18,374 bases of DNA from an uncultured Prevotella sp. (GTDB lineage Bacteria > Bacteroidota > Bacteroidia > Bacteroidales > Bacteroidaceae): positions 1-18,374 of the forward strand of contig CAKOVA010000038.1 of assembly GCA_934120735.1 (NCBI GenBank), in the 5' to 3' direction. This document shows, piece after piece, positions 1 to 7,344 of the stretch. How positions within the stretch are numbered: position 1 is the first letter of the stretch; the number at the start of each line of letters is the position of its first letter. Below the pieces are notes generated by a model that saw only the letters and a list, made by a program, of their open reading frames with translations, was not told where the DNA came from and searched no databases. Both the position numbers and the translations under genes were made by a program.

Positions 1-764
1 CAGGCTTCGCCTACAAAGCAGTCTTGCATCTTCACACTGTTGATAATGGATGAGCCATAAGAGATGATAGAGTTTTCGCAAATTACGCCCGTTCCAATAT
101 ATACGCTGGCGGCCTCTGAACTAAGAATCGTACAGTCACTCAGGCGCGACGCACCATTGATTTCGCAATCATCAAAGATGATGGTGTTGGTGATTTCTTT
201 TGTGTTCACGATTTTCACACGATTGCCAATCCATGCTTGGTCCGATTCGTCTAAAGCCATGCTTTCCTTGATGAGACGGAGTATGGCGTCTTTGAGTGCC
301 TTGTCTTGAAAATGTTGTACCATGAAAGCGGCAAACTGACTATTCAATTCCCTGAACAACACTACGTTACCATCGCCCACTTCATTTAATACTGAAATGG
401 TGTTGCCTTCGCCATACGTGGCTCCCTCGGTAGTCTCGAGTGTGCAAATGTTTGAAATAAAACACCTGTCGCCAATCGTATAATTATTGATGTAATTGCC
501 AACGTTCTCTATCAGGTTGTTGTCACCTACGGTTACGTTTCTCAATGTGGCGTTGATAATGCCCGAATGCTTGAAAAACCCCTTCGTTACCTCCAACGTT
601 TCCTCAAAGGCTCCAAGACGATTCTCGCCATAGAATAGGACGCGACTCAAATACTTTGGACTGAATCCATCGGCCACCAAGACAGAAGACCAGTCTTCTG
701 CCCAGCAACCACGCCCCTCTAATGCACTTATCTCTTCACTTGTTAATTGTCTGTACTCTTTCAT
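1..764 (-). CDS. DUF4954-like left-handed beta-helix protein, partial (N-terminal 254 codons)
   Basis: The frame is open from the ATG at 764 to the window's left edge, so the C-terminus is missing. It begins MKEYRQLTSEEISALEGRGC. From about residue 60 the translation shows the hydrophobic hexapeptide pattern of left-handed parallel beta-helix proteins, with imperfect repeats such as SGIINATLRNVTVGDNNLI, NYINNYTIGDRCFISN, TNTIIFDDCEINGASRLSDC and ICENSIISYGSSIINSVKMQ. This matches my memory of the DUF4954 family of Bacteroidota, whose function is unknown. Beta-helices of this shape occur in sugar-nucleotide acyl- and nucleotidyltransferases, but I see no catalytic residue that assigns a reaction. 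The start lies 9 bases after the hflX stop on the same strand, with no terminator between, so the two are probably one operon driven by the hflX promoter. The fold is fairly sure, the family name less so. Confidence 0.8.
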   Translation of the reverse strand, partial: MKEYRQLTSEEISALEGRGCWAEDWSSVLVADGFSPKYLSRVLFYGENRLGAFEETLEVTKGFFKHSGIINATLRNVTVGDNNLIENVGNYINNYTIGDRCFISNICTLETTEGATYGEGNTISVLNEVGDGNVVLFRELNSQFAAFMVQHFQDKALKDAILRLIKESMALDESDQAWIGNRVKIVNTKEITNTIIFDDCEINGASRLSDCTILSSEAASVYIGTGVICENSIISYGSSIINSVKMQDCFVGEA

Positions 765-773
765 CTTTTTCAA

Positions 774-2018
774 TTAATCTGTTGGGTATAAAAAGTCGTT
801 GTACGGATATTTCTGCACATGCAACTGCCGTACAGCTTTGTACAATGTTTCTCTAAATTCGTCAATGTTTTGCTTTTGTCTTGCCGAAATGAAGACACAG
901 TTTTCATTCAACTTAGCCATCCAGGTGCGTTTCAAGTCTTCTAACGAAAGGTTTTCTTGTGTAGAAGGTGTCAGGTCATCAGGAGCTTTCTCAACCCATC
1001 TGTATTGGTCTATCTTGTTGAAGACGATCATGGTCGGCTTATCTGCCGCATCCAATTCCTTCAGCGTGTTGTCAACCACCCTGATTTGTTCTTCAAAATC
1101 GGGATGAGAAATGTCTACGACATGCAACAGCAAATCGGCCTCGCGCACCTCGTCAAGGGTTGATTTGAACGAATCAACAAGGTCGGTGGGCAATTTCCGA
1201 ATGAATCCCACCGTATCGGCCAGCAGAAAGGGGAGATTTTCAATCACTACCTTGCGTACCGTGGTATCTAACGTGGCAAAAAGTTTGTTCTCTGCGAACA
1301 CCTCACTCTTGGACAACAGGTTCATCAAGGTAGACTTACCCACGTTGGTATAACCCACCAAGGCCACCCGAATCATCCTTCCGCGGTTCTTGCGCTGTGT
1401 GATTTTCTGCTTGTCAATCTCGATGAGCCGCTGCTTGAGCAGCGTGATGCGCTGTAGGATGATGCGGCGGTCCATTTCAAGCTGCGTCTCACCCGGACCA
1501 CGCAGGCCAACAGAGCCCTTTCCACCACCTGAACCTGAGCCGCCACCTTGTCGTTCCAAGTGGGTCCACAAGCGTTGCAGGCGCGGCAGCATGTATCGGT
1601 ATTGCGCCAATTCAACCTGTGTCTTTGCATTGGCTGTCTGAGCCCGCATGGCAAAAATGTCGAGAATCAGAGAGGTTCGGTCTAAGATTTTGACCTGTAG
1701 CTCTTTCTCTATGTTTCTGATTTGCTTGGCAGAAAGCTCATCATCGAAAATAACCATTCCAACAGGGCGGTCATTTTCTTTCTCGTTTTCTATATACTGC
1801 TTAATTTCTTCCAATTTGCCTTTACCTACATAACTCACCATGTTGGGACCACCCAGCTTCTGTGTGAATCTTTTGACGGTAACTGCGCCTGCGGTGTCTG
1901 CCAGAAATTCCAACTCATCCAGATATTCATTGGTCTTCTCCTCGTTCTGATCCTGAGTGATGAGACCTACGAGTATGGCTGTTTCGGCTTTTGCTTCTGA
2001 TATGACAAATTCTTTCAT
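774..2018 (-). CDS. hflX: GTPase HflX (ribosome-associated, 50S-binding)
   Basis: The 414-residue protein has the full HflX architecture: an N-terminal HflX domain (about 1-155), a glycine-rich linker (GGGSGSGGGKG, about 158-168), the family signature LRGPGETQLE (172-181), and a G domain. The G domain has G1 GYTNVGKST (222-230), G3 DTVG (268-271), G4 NKID (334-337) and G5 SAR (378-380). HflX proteins hydrolyse GTP on the large ribosomal subunit and can split or rescue stalled ribosomes under stress; that is family knowledge. The frame could extend to 2108, but I chose the ATG at 2018 (MKEFVISEAKAE). The 30 extra residues are hydrophobic and atypical, and they would be encoded over the likely promoter at 2042-2073. 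It is first in an operon with the beta-helix gene downstream. Confidence 0.95.
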   Translation of the reverse strand: MKEFVISEAKAETAILVGLITQDQNEEKTNEYLDELEFLADTAGAVTVKRFTQKLGGPNMVSYVGKGKLEEIKQYIENEKENDRPVGMVIFDDELSAKQIRNIEKELQVKILDRTSLILDIFAMRAQTANAKTQVELAQYRYMLPRLQRLWTHLERQGGGSGSGGGKGSVGLRGPGETQLEMDRRIILQRITLLKQRLIEIDKQKITQRKNRGRMIRVALVGYTNVGKSTLMNLLSKSEVFAENKLFATLDTTVRKVVIENLPFLLADTVGFIRKLPTDLVDSFKSTLDEVREADLLLHVVDISHPDFEEQIRVVDNTLKELDAADKPTMIVFNKIDQYRWVEKAPDDLTPSTQENLSLEDLKRTWMAKLNENCVFISARQKQNIDEFRETLYKAVRQLHVQKYPYNDFLYPTD

Positions 2019-2041
2019 TCGGTATATAAATATGGTGATTG

Positions 2042-2073
2042 CAAAGTTACAACAAAGCGATAAAACGACAAAA
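2042..2073 (-). promoter_or_regulatory. Bacteroidota-type promoter for hflX
   Basis: Read on the minus strand, a perfect -7 box TAACTTTG (2049 to 2042) is preceded by TTTTG (2073 to 2069) with a 19-base spacer. This fits the TTTG / TAnnTTTG consensus of the Bacteroidota housekeeping sigma factor. It lies 23 bases before the hflX ATG at 2018, giving a short leader and supporting that start. Confidence 0.75.
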
Positions 2074-2218
2074 TAAAAACATCTATTTTGTTTCGGAGGC
2101 CAATGCAACCCAATAGCAGCTCATCTACAATGTCAAGATTTCTTCGATGTTTGATGGACAGGGCGTAAAAACATGAGGCTGATAGATTAAGAATTTTCTT
2201 GACAGCGTCCTCTCTTAT

Positions 2219-2268
2219 CCTTGGCATATTTACAAACTCCGTCGTTGAAGTTTGTAAATACGCCAAGG
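2219..2268. repeat. Long hairpin, 20-bp arms, 10-base loop
   Basis: Arm 2219-2238 (CCTTGGCATATTTACAAACT) pairs with 2249-2268 over 20 positions with a single A-C mismatch; the loop is CCGTCGTTGA. No T-run follows on either strand, so it is not a classic intrinsic terminator. It sits about 200 bases upstream of hflX and 520 bases upstream of the hexosaminidase gene. Confidence 0.8.
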
Positions 2269-2277
2269 AATTTGCGA

Positions 2278-2289
2278 TATTTGCAAATA
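2278..2289. repeat. 12-bp perfect palindrome of the GTATTTGC/GCAAATAC type
   Basis: TATTTGCAAATA is a perfect palindrome. The overlapping word TTGCAAATACG (2281-2291) recurs at 18241-18251 inside another inverted repeat. A small hairpin, GTCTG-CATTT-CAGAC, follows at 2331-2345. Its upstream word ATGCGTCTG (2327-2335) also recurs at 18230-18238. Confidence 0.65.
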
Positions 2290-2356
2290 CGTATGGTACA
2301 ATGTTTTATAGATGTATGGTTGCACTATGCGTCTGCATTTCAGACTATTTTGCATC

Positions 2357-2371
2357 AAAAGCAATGCTTTT
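2357..2371. repeat. Palindromic intergenic repeat AAAAGCAATGCTTTT (copy A)
   Basis: A 15-base palindrome with one central base, AAAAGCA-A-TGCTTTT. Its exact reverse complement is at 18048-18062. Related half-sites follow at about 2427-2439 (GTAATGCTTCTTG) and 2445-2455 (AAACTCAATGC). The latter 11-mer is repeated exactly at 10161-10171. Confidence 0.7.
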
Positions 2372-2756
2372 TGTACGTAATAGATATGCTTTTGCTGGTC
2401 AACAACATGCATATTACGCCATCAGGTAATGCTTCTTGTCGAGTAAACTCAATGCCATAACGTAAGAAGGTCGACTTACACAGTACCGAAATTGCCTGTT
2501 TTGCATCCTCTGTGCCTATCGATTTTTTATAGATTGGAAGTTTATAAGGGTCGATTTTTGCCCACTTTTTTGATAAAATATCTTACAAATTTGACGAGAT
2601 GCGAGATGATTTTTTTTATTTGTAAAAAATATGAAAACTCAAAAAATAGTGCGGATTTTGCGTTTCAAATAGTAGGTCATTTGTTAACAAAACTATAAAA
2701 ATGGATTGAAAACCTTTTTTTTAAGAAATCATGGCAGTCATTTCAATAAATTATGA

Positions 2757-2764
2757 TAACTTTG
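2757..2764 (+). promoter_or_regulatory. -7 promoter box for the hexosaminidase gene/operon
   Basis: TAACTTTG matches the Bacteroidota -7 consensus exactly and lies 23 bases before the ATG at 2788. I see no convincing TTTG at the expected -33 position, so only the -7 element is called. Confidence 0.6.
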
Positions 2765-2787
2765 TGTCATAAATAACCATATTCATC

Positions 2788-4392
2788 ATGAAAGTAAAAC
2801 TTTTAATGTTAGCACTATTTTTAAGTGGGCTGTCTAACCAATCTGTGACAGCTAGTTCAGTAGCCGATTACAAGGTAGTTCCCATGCCGAGGGAGATTAC
2901 TACAACGCCTAAAAAAGATTTTATGTTGACCGCTGCCACTCCCATCGTTTATCCAGAGGGAAATGCAGATTTGAAGCGTAATGCCGAATTCCTGGCACAA
3001 TATATTCGCGAGGTCACTGGCATTCAGGTGTCAACTACCACGAGTAAATCTAAGAATGCCATCACCCTGTCATTAAACAAGAAAATGAAGGAGGACGAGG
3101 GGTATGTCATCACTGTGACAAACAAAGGAATTACTGTTACAGGAAAGACACCTAATGGTATTTTCTATGGAATACAAACCCTGCGCAAGTCGTTGCCCAC
3201 GGAGAAAACCGACAGCCAAATTACTTTTCCGGGCGTTGTGATCAAAGATGCGCCTCGCTTTGGTTATCGGGGAGGCATGCTCGACTGTGGCCGTCATTTC
3301 TTCCCACTTGATTTCGTCAAGAAATACATAGATTTGTTGGCACTTCACAATATGAATGTCTTCCACTGGCATCTGAGCGAAGACCAAGGTTGGCGTATAG
3401 AAATTAAGAAATACCCTAAGCTGACAGAAGTTGGATCGGTACGTTCTGAGACGGTCATCGGACACAATTCCGATGTTTATGATGGCGTGCCTCATGGCGG
3501 TTTCTATACTCAAGACCAAGCTCGTGAAATCGTTAAATATGCTGCCGACAGATATATCACGGTGATTCCCGAAATCGATATGCCCGGTCACATGCTTGCT
3601 GCGTTGGCGTCTTATCCTGAACTGGGATGTACAGGTGGTCCCTACAAGGTACAAACATCATGGGGCGTTTTCGATGATGTGCTGTGTTTGGGTAACGAAA
3701 AGACCTACCAGTTCTGTCAGGATGTGCTGGGTGAGCTCATCGATATCTTCCCCTCTAAGTTGATTAATATCGGTGGTGACGAATCTCCACGTGTGCGTTG
3801 GGAGAAATGTCCAAAGTGTCAGAAGCTCATGACTGAGCACAGTCTTCCTGCAAACAAACTGCAAGGATATTTCACTAACCGCATAGAAAAGTTTGTCAAC
3901 AGCAAAGGTAGAAGCATCATCGGATGGGACGAAATTCTTGACGGTGATATCAATCAGAGTGCTACCGTCATGAGTTGGCGTGGAGTAGCTCCTGGTATCA
4001 AAGCCGCCAAGAGAGGTCATGATGTCGTGATGTCACCAACCACCTATGCTTATTTTGATTACTACCAGACAGATAAAAAGGCTTCGGAACCGCTTTTGAT
4101 TGGAGGGAATCTCCCCATCGAAAAGACTTACAGCTTTGACCCCTTGCCAGACACCCTGTCGGTTGACGTGCGTAACCATATTATCGGCGTGCAAGCCAAT
4201 CTGTGGACAGAGTACATCGCCTATCCTAATTTAGCAGAATACCAGTTGCTTCCACGCCTTGCTGCCATTTCTGAGATTCAATGGTCGGATAAGAAGAAAG
4301 ATTTTCCGGAGTTTAAAGAGCGTCTTACAAGGTTTGTTAGGTTCTATGACCTCTATGACTATGTATATGCAAAGCACCTTTGGAAGAAATAA
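2788..4392 (+). CDS. Secreted beta-N-acetylhexosaminidase, glycoside hydrolase family 20
   Basis: The 534-residue protein starts with a signal peptide (KVKLLMLALFLSGL hydrophobic core, probable cleavage near residue 22, VTA/SS). There is no lipobox cysteine, so it is likely periplasmic or exported. An N-terminal GH20b-like domain (about 27-150) precedes the GH20 barrel (about 157-500). Recognisable barrel motifs are GYRGGMLDCGRHF (159-171), VFHWHLSEDQGWR (191-203), PEIDMPGH (261-268), and the catalytic Asp-Glu pair in INIGGDES (D331, E332). GWDEIL (379-384) and NLWTEY (471-476) follow. Family enzymes remove terminal beta-linked GlcNAc or GalNAc by substrate-assisted catalysis; host glycans or mucins are plausible substrates here but that is inference. 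nagB starts 21 bases downstream with no terminator, so the two are likely co-transcribed. Confidence 0.93.
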   Translation: MKVKLLMLALFLSGLSNQSVTASSVADYKVVPMPREITTTPKKDFMLTAATPIVYPEGNADLKRNAEFLAQYIREVTGIQVSTTTSKSKNAITLSLNKKMKEDEGYVITVTNKGITVTGKTPNGIFYGIQTLRKSLPTEKTDSQITFPGVVIKDAPRFGYRGGMLDCGRHFFPLDFVKKYIDLLALHNMNVFHWHLSEDQGWRIEIKKYPKLTEVGSVRSETVIGHNSDVYDGVPHGGFYTQDQAREIVKYAADRYITVIPEIDMPGHMLAALASYPELGCTGGPYKVQTSWGVFDDVLCLGNEKTYQFCQDVLGELIDIFPSKLINIGGDESPRVRWEKCPKCQKLMTEHSLPANKLQGYFTNRIEKFVNSKGRSIIGWDEILDGDINQSATVMSWRGVAPGIKAAKRGHDVVMSPTTYAYFDYYQTDKKASEPLLIGGNLPIEKTYSFDPLPDTLSVDVRNHIIGVQANLWTEYIAYPNLAEYQLLPRLAAISEIQWSDKKKDFPEFKERLTRFVRFYDLYDYVYAKHLWKK

Positions 4393-4413
4393 TCATTAAT
4401 AAATTAATTGAAA

Positions 4414-5205
4414 ATGAGAGTAATTATTGAAGAAAACTATGATTCGCTGTCACGTTGGGCAGCCGAACATGTGATTGAACGTATTAACAAGTTCAACCCA
4501 ACACCGGATCATCCTTTCGTGTTAGGTTTGCCTACAGGTTCGTCTCCGGAGGGTATGTATGCTCGCTTGGTCAAGGCTTGTCAAGAGGGTAGAGTGTCAT
4601 TTAAAAATGTATTGACCTTCAACATGGATGAGTATGTGGGTTTGCCTGAATCGCATCCTGAAAGCTATCATTCGTTTATGGCGCGCAATTTGTTTGACCA
4701 TATCGACTGTCCAAAGGAAAACATCCATATTCTTGATGGTAACGCGAAGGATTTGGAAGCTGAATGCAGGGTATACGAAGAGAAGATTAAAGCTGCTGGT
4801 GGCATCGACTTATTTATTGGCGGCATTGGTCCCGACGGTCATATCGCTTTCAATGAACCCTGCTCATCGTTGACGTCCCGCACGCGCATCAAAACATTGA
4901 CCAGTGACACGATTATCGCCAATAGTCGATTCTTTGACAACGATGTTAACAAAGTTCCGAAACACGCATTGACGGTTGGCGTAGGAACCGTGATGGATGC
5001 TAAAGAAGTAATGATACTCTGTAACGGTCATCACAAGGCTCGAGCCTTACAAGCTGTGGTAGAAGGACCGGTTACCCACTATTGGACAATCAGTGTGCTT
5101 CAGCAACATCCGCACGGAATCATCGTTTGTGATGAACCTGCAACCGACGAACTGAAAGTTGGAACGTATCGCTACTTTAAAGATATTGAAAAAGATAACA
5201 TTTAA
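4414..5205 (+). CDS. nagB: Glucosamine-6-phosphate deaminase NagB
   Basis: The 263-residue protein aligns without gaps at key sites with E. coli NagB as I remember it: [10 protein letters not shown] (36-45, phosphate-binding loop), [10 protein letters not shown] (69-78) with D72, and [15 protein letters not shown] (135-149) with D141, H143 and E148. These are the residues for ring opening and proton transfer. It converts glucosamine-6-P to fructose-6-P and ammonia in the cytoplasm. The GlcNAc6P allosteric residues of the E. coli enzyme (S151, S152, R158, K160, Y254) also appear to be kept, so allosteric activation is possible. I chose ATG 4414 ([10 protein letters not shown]) over a TTG at 4408 because MR is the usual family start. 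It follows the GH20 gene by 21 bases and is followed by a hairpin terminator. Confidence 0.97.
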   Translation: MRVIIEENYDSLSRWAAEHVIERINKFNPTPDHPFVLGLPTGSSPEGMYARLVKACQEGRVSFKNVLTFNMDEYVGLPESHPESYHSFMARNLFDHIDCPKENIHILDGNAKDLEAECRVYEEKIKAAGGIDLFIGGIGPDGHIAFNEPCSSLTSRTRIKTLTSDTIIANSRFFDNDVNKVPKHALTVGVGTVMDAKEVMILCNGHHKARALQAVVEGPVTHYWTISVLQQHPHGIIVCDEPATDELKVGTYRYFKDIEKDNI

Positions 5206-5214
5206 CAACTCAAG

Positions 5215-5250
5215 GGGCGAGTAGCGTATAAAAACTACTAGCCCTTTTTT
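5215..5250 (+). terminator. Intrinsic terminator or attenuator between nagB and the NagB-like/PIG-L fusion
   Basis: GGGCGAGTAG (5215-5224) pairs with CTACTAGCCC (5235-5244) with one mismatch and a 10-base loop, followed directly by six T (5245-5250). The next start codon is only 14 bases after the T-run. No -7 box fits in between, so the downstream gene must rely on read-through or on a promoter inside nagB. Confidence 0.8.
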
Positions 5251-5264
5251 ATCGATGTAAAAAC

Positions 5265-7253
5265 ATGAATCTAAATTTAAGTTCAGAGATTGTATTAACC
5301 AAAATCCCAGTTGAAATCTATCGGCCTAAAACGGCTATAGACCGATCGGAATTAACGCGTTACGAAAAAATACACACGAATATCTTTGCCCAAGAGGAAG
5401 AGGGTGCGAAGCATGTGGCAGAAAATATAGCCGCCATCATCAAGAGCAAGCAAAAAGAAGGCAAGTTTTGTGTACTTGGTTTGGGTACAGGTTTGTCGCT
5501 CACACCTATTTTTAAAGAACTGATTAGCATGTATGAAGCTAAACAGTTGAGCTTTCACAATGTTGTTGTATTCAATGCCTACGAATATTTCCCACTCACA
5601 TCCAAATCGCAAAACAGCAGTATTAGTCAGTTGTGTACACGCTTTTTAGATCATGTAGATATCGATAAGAAAAACATATTTACCTTAGATGGTAGCATTT
5701 CGCAAGACGATGTGCAAAATCATTGTCGCTTATACGAGGAACGTATCAACACGTTTGGAGGTATTGACGTGATGTTGATAGGTATTGGACGTAGTGGAAA
5801 CATCGCCTGCAACGTGCCTGGATCAACAGTTACCAGCAACTCGCGCATTATCTTAGTAGACAATGTGCTGCGACAAGAAATGACTTTGAGCTTTGGAACG
5901 AATGAACAAGTCCCTCCTTGCTCTATCACCATGGGTGTCGCAACCCTGTTGAAAGCAAAGAAAATATTTCTTGCAGCTTGGAGTGAGGAAAAGGCTGAGG
6001 TTATTCAAAAGACCGTAGAGGGTGTGATTACCGATGCACTTCCTGCCTCATTCTTGCAAACTCACAACAATGTTGAAGTGGTTATCGACCTGCCAGCAGC
6101 ATCTCGATTGACGCGTATCGTGCACCCTTGGCTTGTAAAATCGTGTCAATGGACAGATAAATTGGTACGCTCAGCATTGGTATGGTTATGCCAGCTCACC
6201 GGAAAACCCATCTTGAAGTTGACCAATAAAGATTACAACGACCACGGTTTAAGTGAGTTGTTGGCGCTTTATGGTTCGGCTTACAATGCCAATATCAAGA
6301 TTTTTAACGATTTACAACATACCATTACGGGTTGGCCAGGTGGTAAACCGAATGCTGATGACACATACCGTCCAGAGCGTGCGAAACCATTTCCCAAGCG
6401 AGTGATTGTCTTTTCCCCGCATCCCGACGATGATGTAATCTCCATGGGTGGCACCTTACGCCGACTGGTTCAGCAGGGACACGACCTTCATGTGGCTTAC
6501 GAAACCAGTGGAAACATTGCAGTAGGCGATGAAGAAGTAACGCGCTTCATGCACTTCATCAACGGATTCAATCAGATATTCGATGGCGAGAAAGATAAGG
6601 TGATTAAGCAAAAGTATAGTGAAATCAAGAAATTCTTGGCAAACAAGAAGGATGGTGACATCGATACCTTAGACGTGCGCACCATCAAGGGCTTGATTCG
6701 GCGTGGCGAAGCACGCACGGCTTGTACATACAATGGCGTGCCATTAGACCATGTTCACTTCCTTGACTTACCTTTCTACGAGTCGGGTAAGATTGAAAAA
6801 CTGCCGATGACGGAAAAGGATGTTGAGATTGTACGACAACTCTTGCAAGAGGTTAAGCCGCATCAAATATATGTAGCAGGCGACTTGGCTGATCCACATG
6901 GTACTCACAAGAAATGCACTGATGCCGTGTTGGCTGCTCTTGAACTTGAAAAAGAAGATGGAGCAGAATGGCTGAAAGATTGTAAAGTGTGGATGTATCG
7001 TGGTGCTTGGGCTGAATGGGAAATTGAAAACATTGAGATGTGTGTACCTATGAGTCCAGAAGAGCTGCGTGCTAAGCGCAACAGTATCTTGAAACACCAG
7101 AGTCAAATGGAGAGTGCACCATTCCTTGGCAAAGATGAACGTTTGTTCTGGCAGCGCTCTGAAGACCGCAATCATGCCACCGCAGCCCTTTACGATAGTC
7201 TGGGGTTGGCATGCTACGAAGCCATGGAGGCATTTGTAGAGTATAAAGTATAG
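5265..7253 (+). CDS. NagB-like pseudoenzyme fused to PIG-L/LmbE N-acetylglucosaminyl deacetylase domain
   Basis: The 662-residue cytoplasmic protein has two parts. Residues about 35-280 are NagB-like (VLGLGTG 70-76, HCRLYEERI, IGIGRSGNIACNVP 172-185), but the catalytic residues of NagB are all replaced: D72 by Y106, D141 by S177, H143 by N179, E148 by V184. Residues about 375-620 are a PIG-L/LmbE domain with the zinc/catalytic motif SPHPDDD (384-390; H386, D388, D389) and the late histidine motif DPHGTH (543-548). PIG-L proteins hydrolyse N-acetyl groups from GlcNAc-type substrates, so the C-terminus looks active. Databases often label such proteins glucosamine-6-phosphate deaminase; that reaction is unlikely here. 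I recall a degenerate NagB-like protein catalogued in Bacteroides thetaiotaomicron, so the architecture is not unique. It follows true nagB and a GH20 enzyme, pointing to amino-sugar metabolism. The true substrate is unknown. Confidence 0.88.
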   Translation: MNLNLSSEIVLTKIPVEIYRPKTAIDRSELTRYEKIHTNIFAQEEEGAKHVAENIAAIIKSKQKEGKFCVLGLGTGLSLTPIFKELISMYEAKQLSFHNVVVFNAYEYFPLTSKSQNSSISQLCTRFLDHVDIDKKNIFTLDGSISQDDVQNHCRLYEERINTFGGIDVMLIGIGRSGNIACNVPGSTVTSNSRIILVDNVLRQEMTLSFGTNEQVPPCSITMGVATLLKAKKIFLAAWSEEKAEVIQKTVEGVITDALPASFLQTHNNVEVVIDLPAASRLTRIVHPWLVKSCQWTDKLVRSALVWLCQLTGKPILKLTNKDYNDHGLSELLALYGSAYNANIKIFNDLQHTITGWPGGKPNADDTYRPERAKPFPKRVIVFSPHPDDDVISMGGTLRRLVQQGHDLHVAYETSGNIAVGDEEVTRFMHFINGFNQIFDGEKDKVIKQKYSEIKKFLANKKDGDIDTLDVRTIKGLIRRGEARTACTYNGVPLDHVHFLDLPFYESGKIEKLPMTEKDVEIVRQLLQEVKPHQIYVAGDLADPHGTHKKCTDAVLAALELEKEDGAEWLKDCKVWMYRGAWAEWEIENIEMCVPMSPEELRAKRNSILKHQSQMESAPFLGKDERLFWQRSEDRNHATAALYDSLGLACYEAMEAFVEYKV

Positions 7254-7275
7254 GTAAGATTTTACGCCTGTTTGA

Positions 7276-7322
7276 ATGCTTCTCAAATATCTTTTCTGAC
7301 CGAAAAGGTGTTTGAGAAGCAT
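7276..7322. repeat. 21-bp hairpin in convergent intergenic region (first of two)
   Basis: Arm 7276-7296 pairs with 7302-7322 across all 21 positions, with U-G wobbles as the only non-Watson-Crick pairs; the loop is TGACC (7297-7301). It begins 22 bases after the stop of the NagB-like/PIG-L gene. No T-run follows on either strand, so it may be a factor-assisted terminator or 3'-end stabiliser rather than a classic terminator. Confidence 0.8.
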
Positions 7323-7344
7323 GAAAGACAGCTGGTCGAGATGA

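Larger units (their letters stand above)
2074..2756. other. Divergent intergenic region, repeat-rich, no supported gene
   Basis: Short reading frames of 60-83 codons exist on both strands, but they overlap one another, lack family resemblance and run through palindromic repeats, so I do not call genes. The left half (to about 2480) holds the repeats listed separately. The right half (about 2490-2756) is very AT-rich, with long A and T runs and an 8-bp inverted repeat TTACAAAT/ATTTGTAA at 2583-2590 and 2618-2625. It probably serves as upstream region for the hexosaminidase gene. Confidence 0.6.

Noticed and set aside
1373..1654. Overlapping protein-coding frame inside hflX
   Set aside because: It lies within the hflX coding sequence in another frame, over the GC-rich glycine linker, and has a biased Arg/Ser composition typical of a shadow frame.
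2019..2108. N-terminal extension of HflX by 30 residues
   Set aside because: The extension is hydrophobic and unlike the family, and it would be encoded over the perfect -7/-33 promoter at 2042-2073; ATG 2018 gives a normal HflX start.
2199..2460. Small genes on either strand in the gap before the hexosaminidase gene
   Set aside because: The frames overlap each other, consist largely of translated palindromic repeats and resemble no family.
5265..6130. Annotation of the fusion's N-terminal half as an active second glucosamine-6-phosphate deaminase
   Set aside because: All four catalytic positions are substituted; the NagB at 4414-5205 is the active enzyme.
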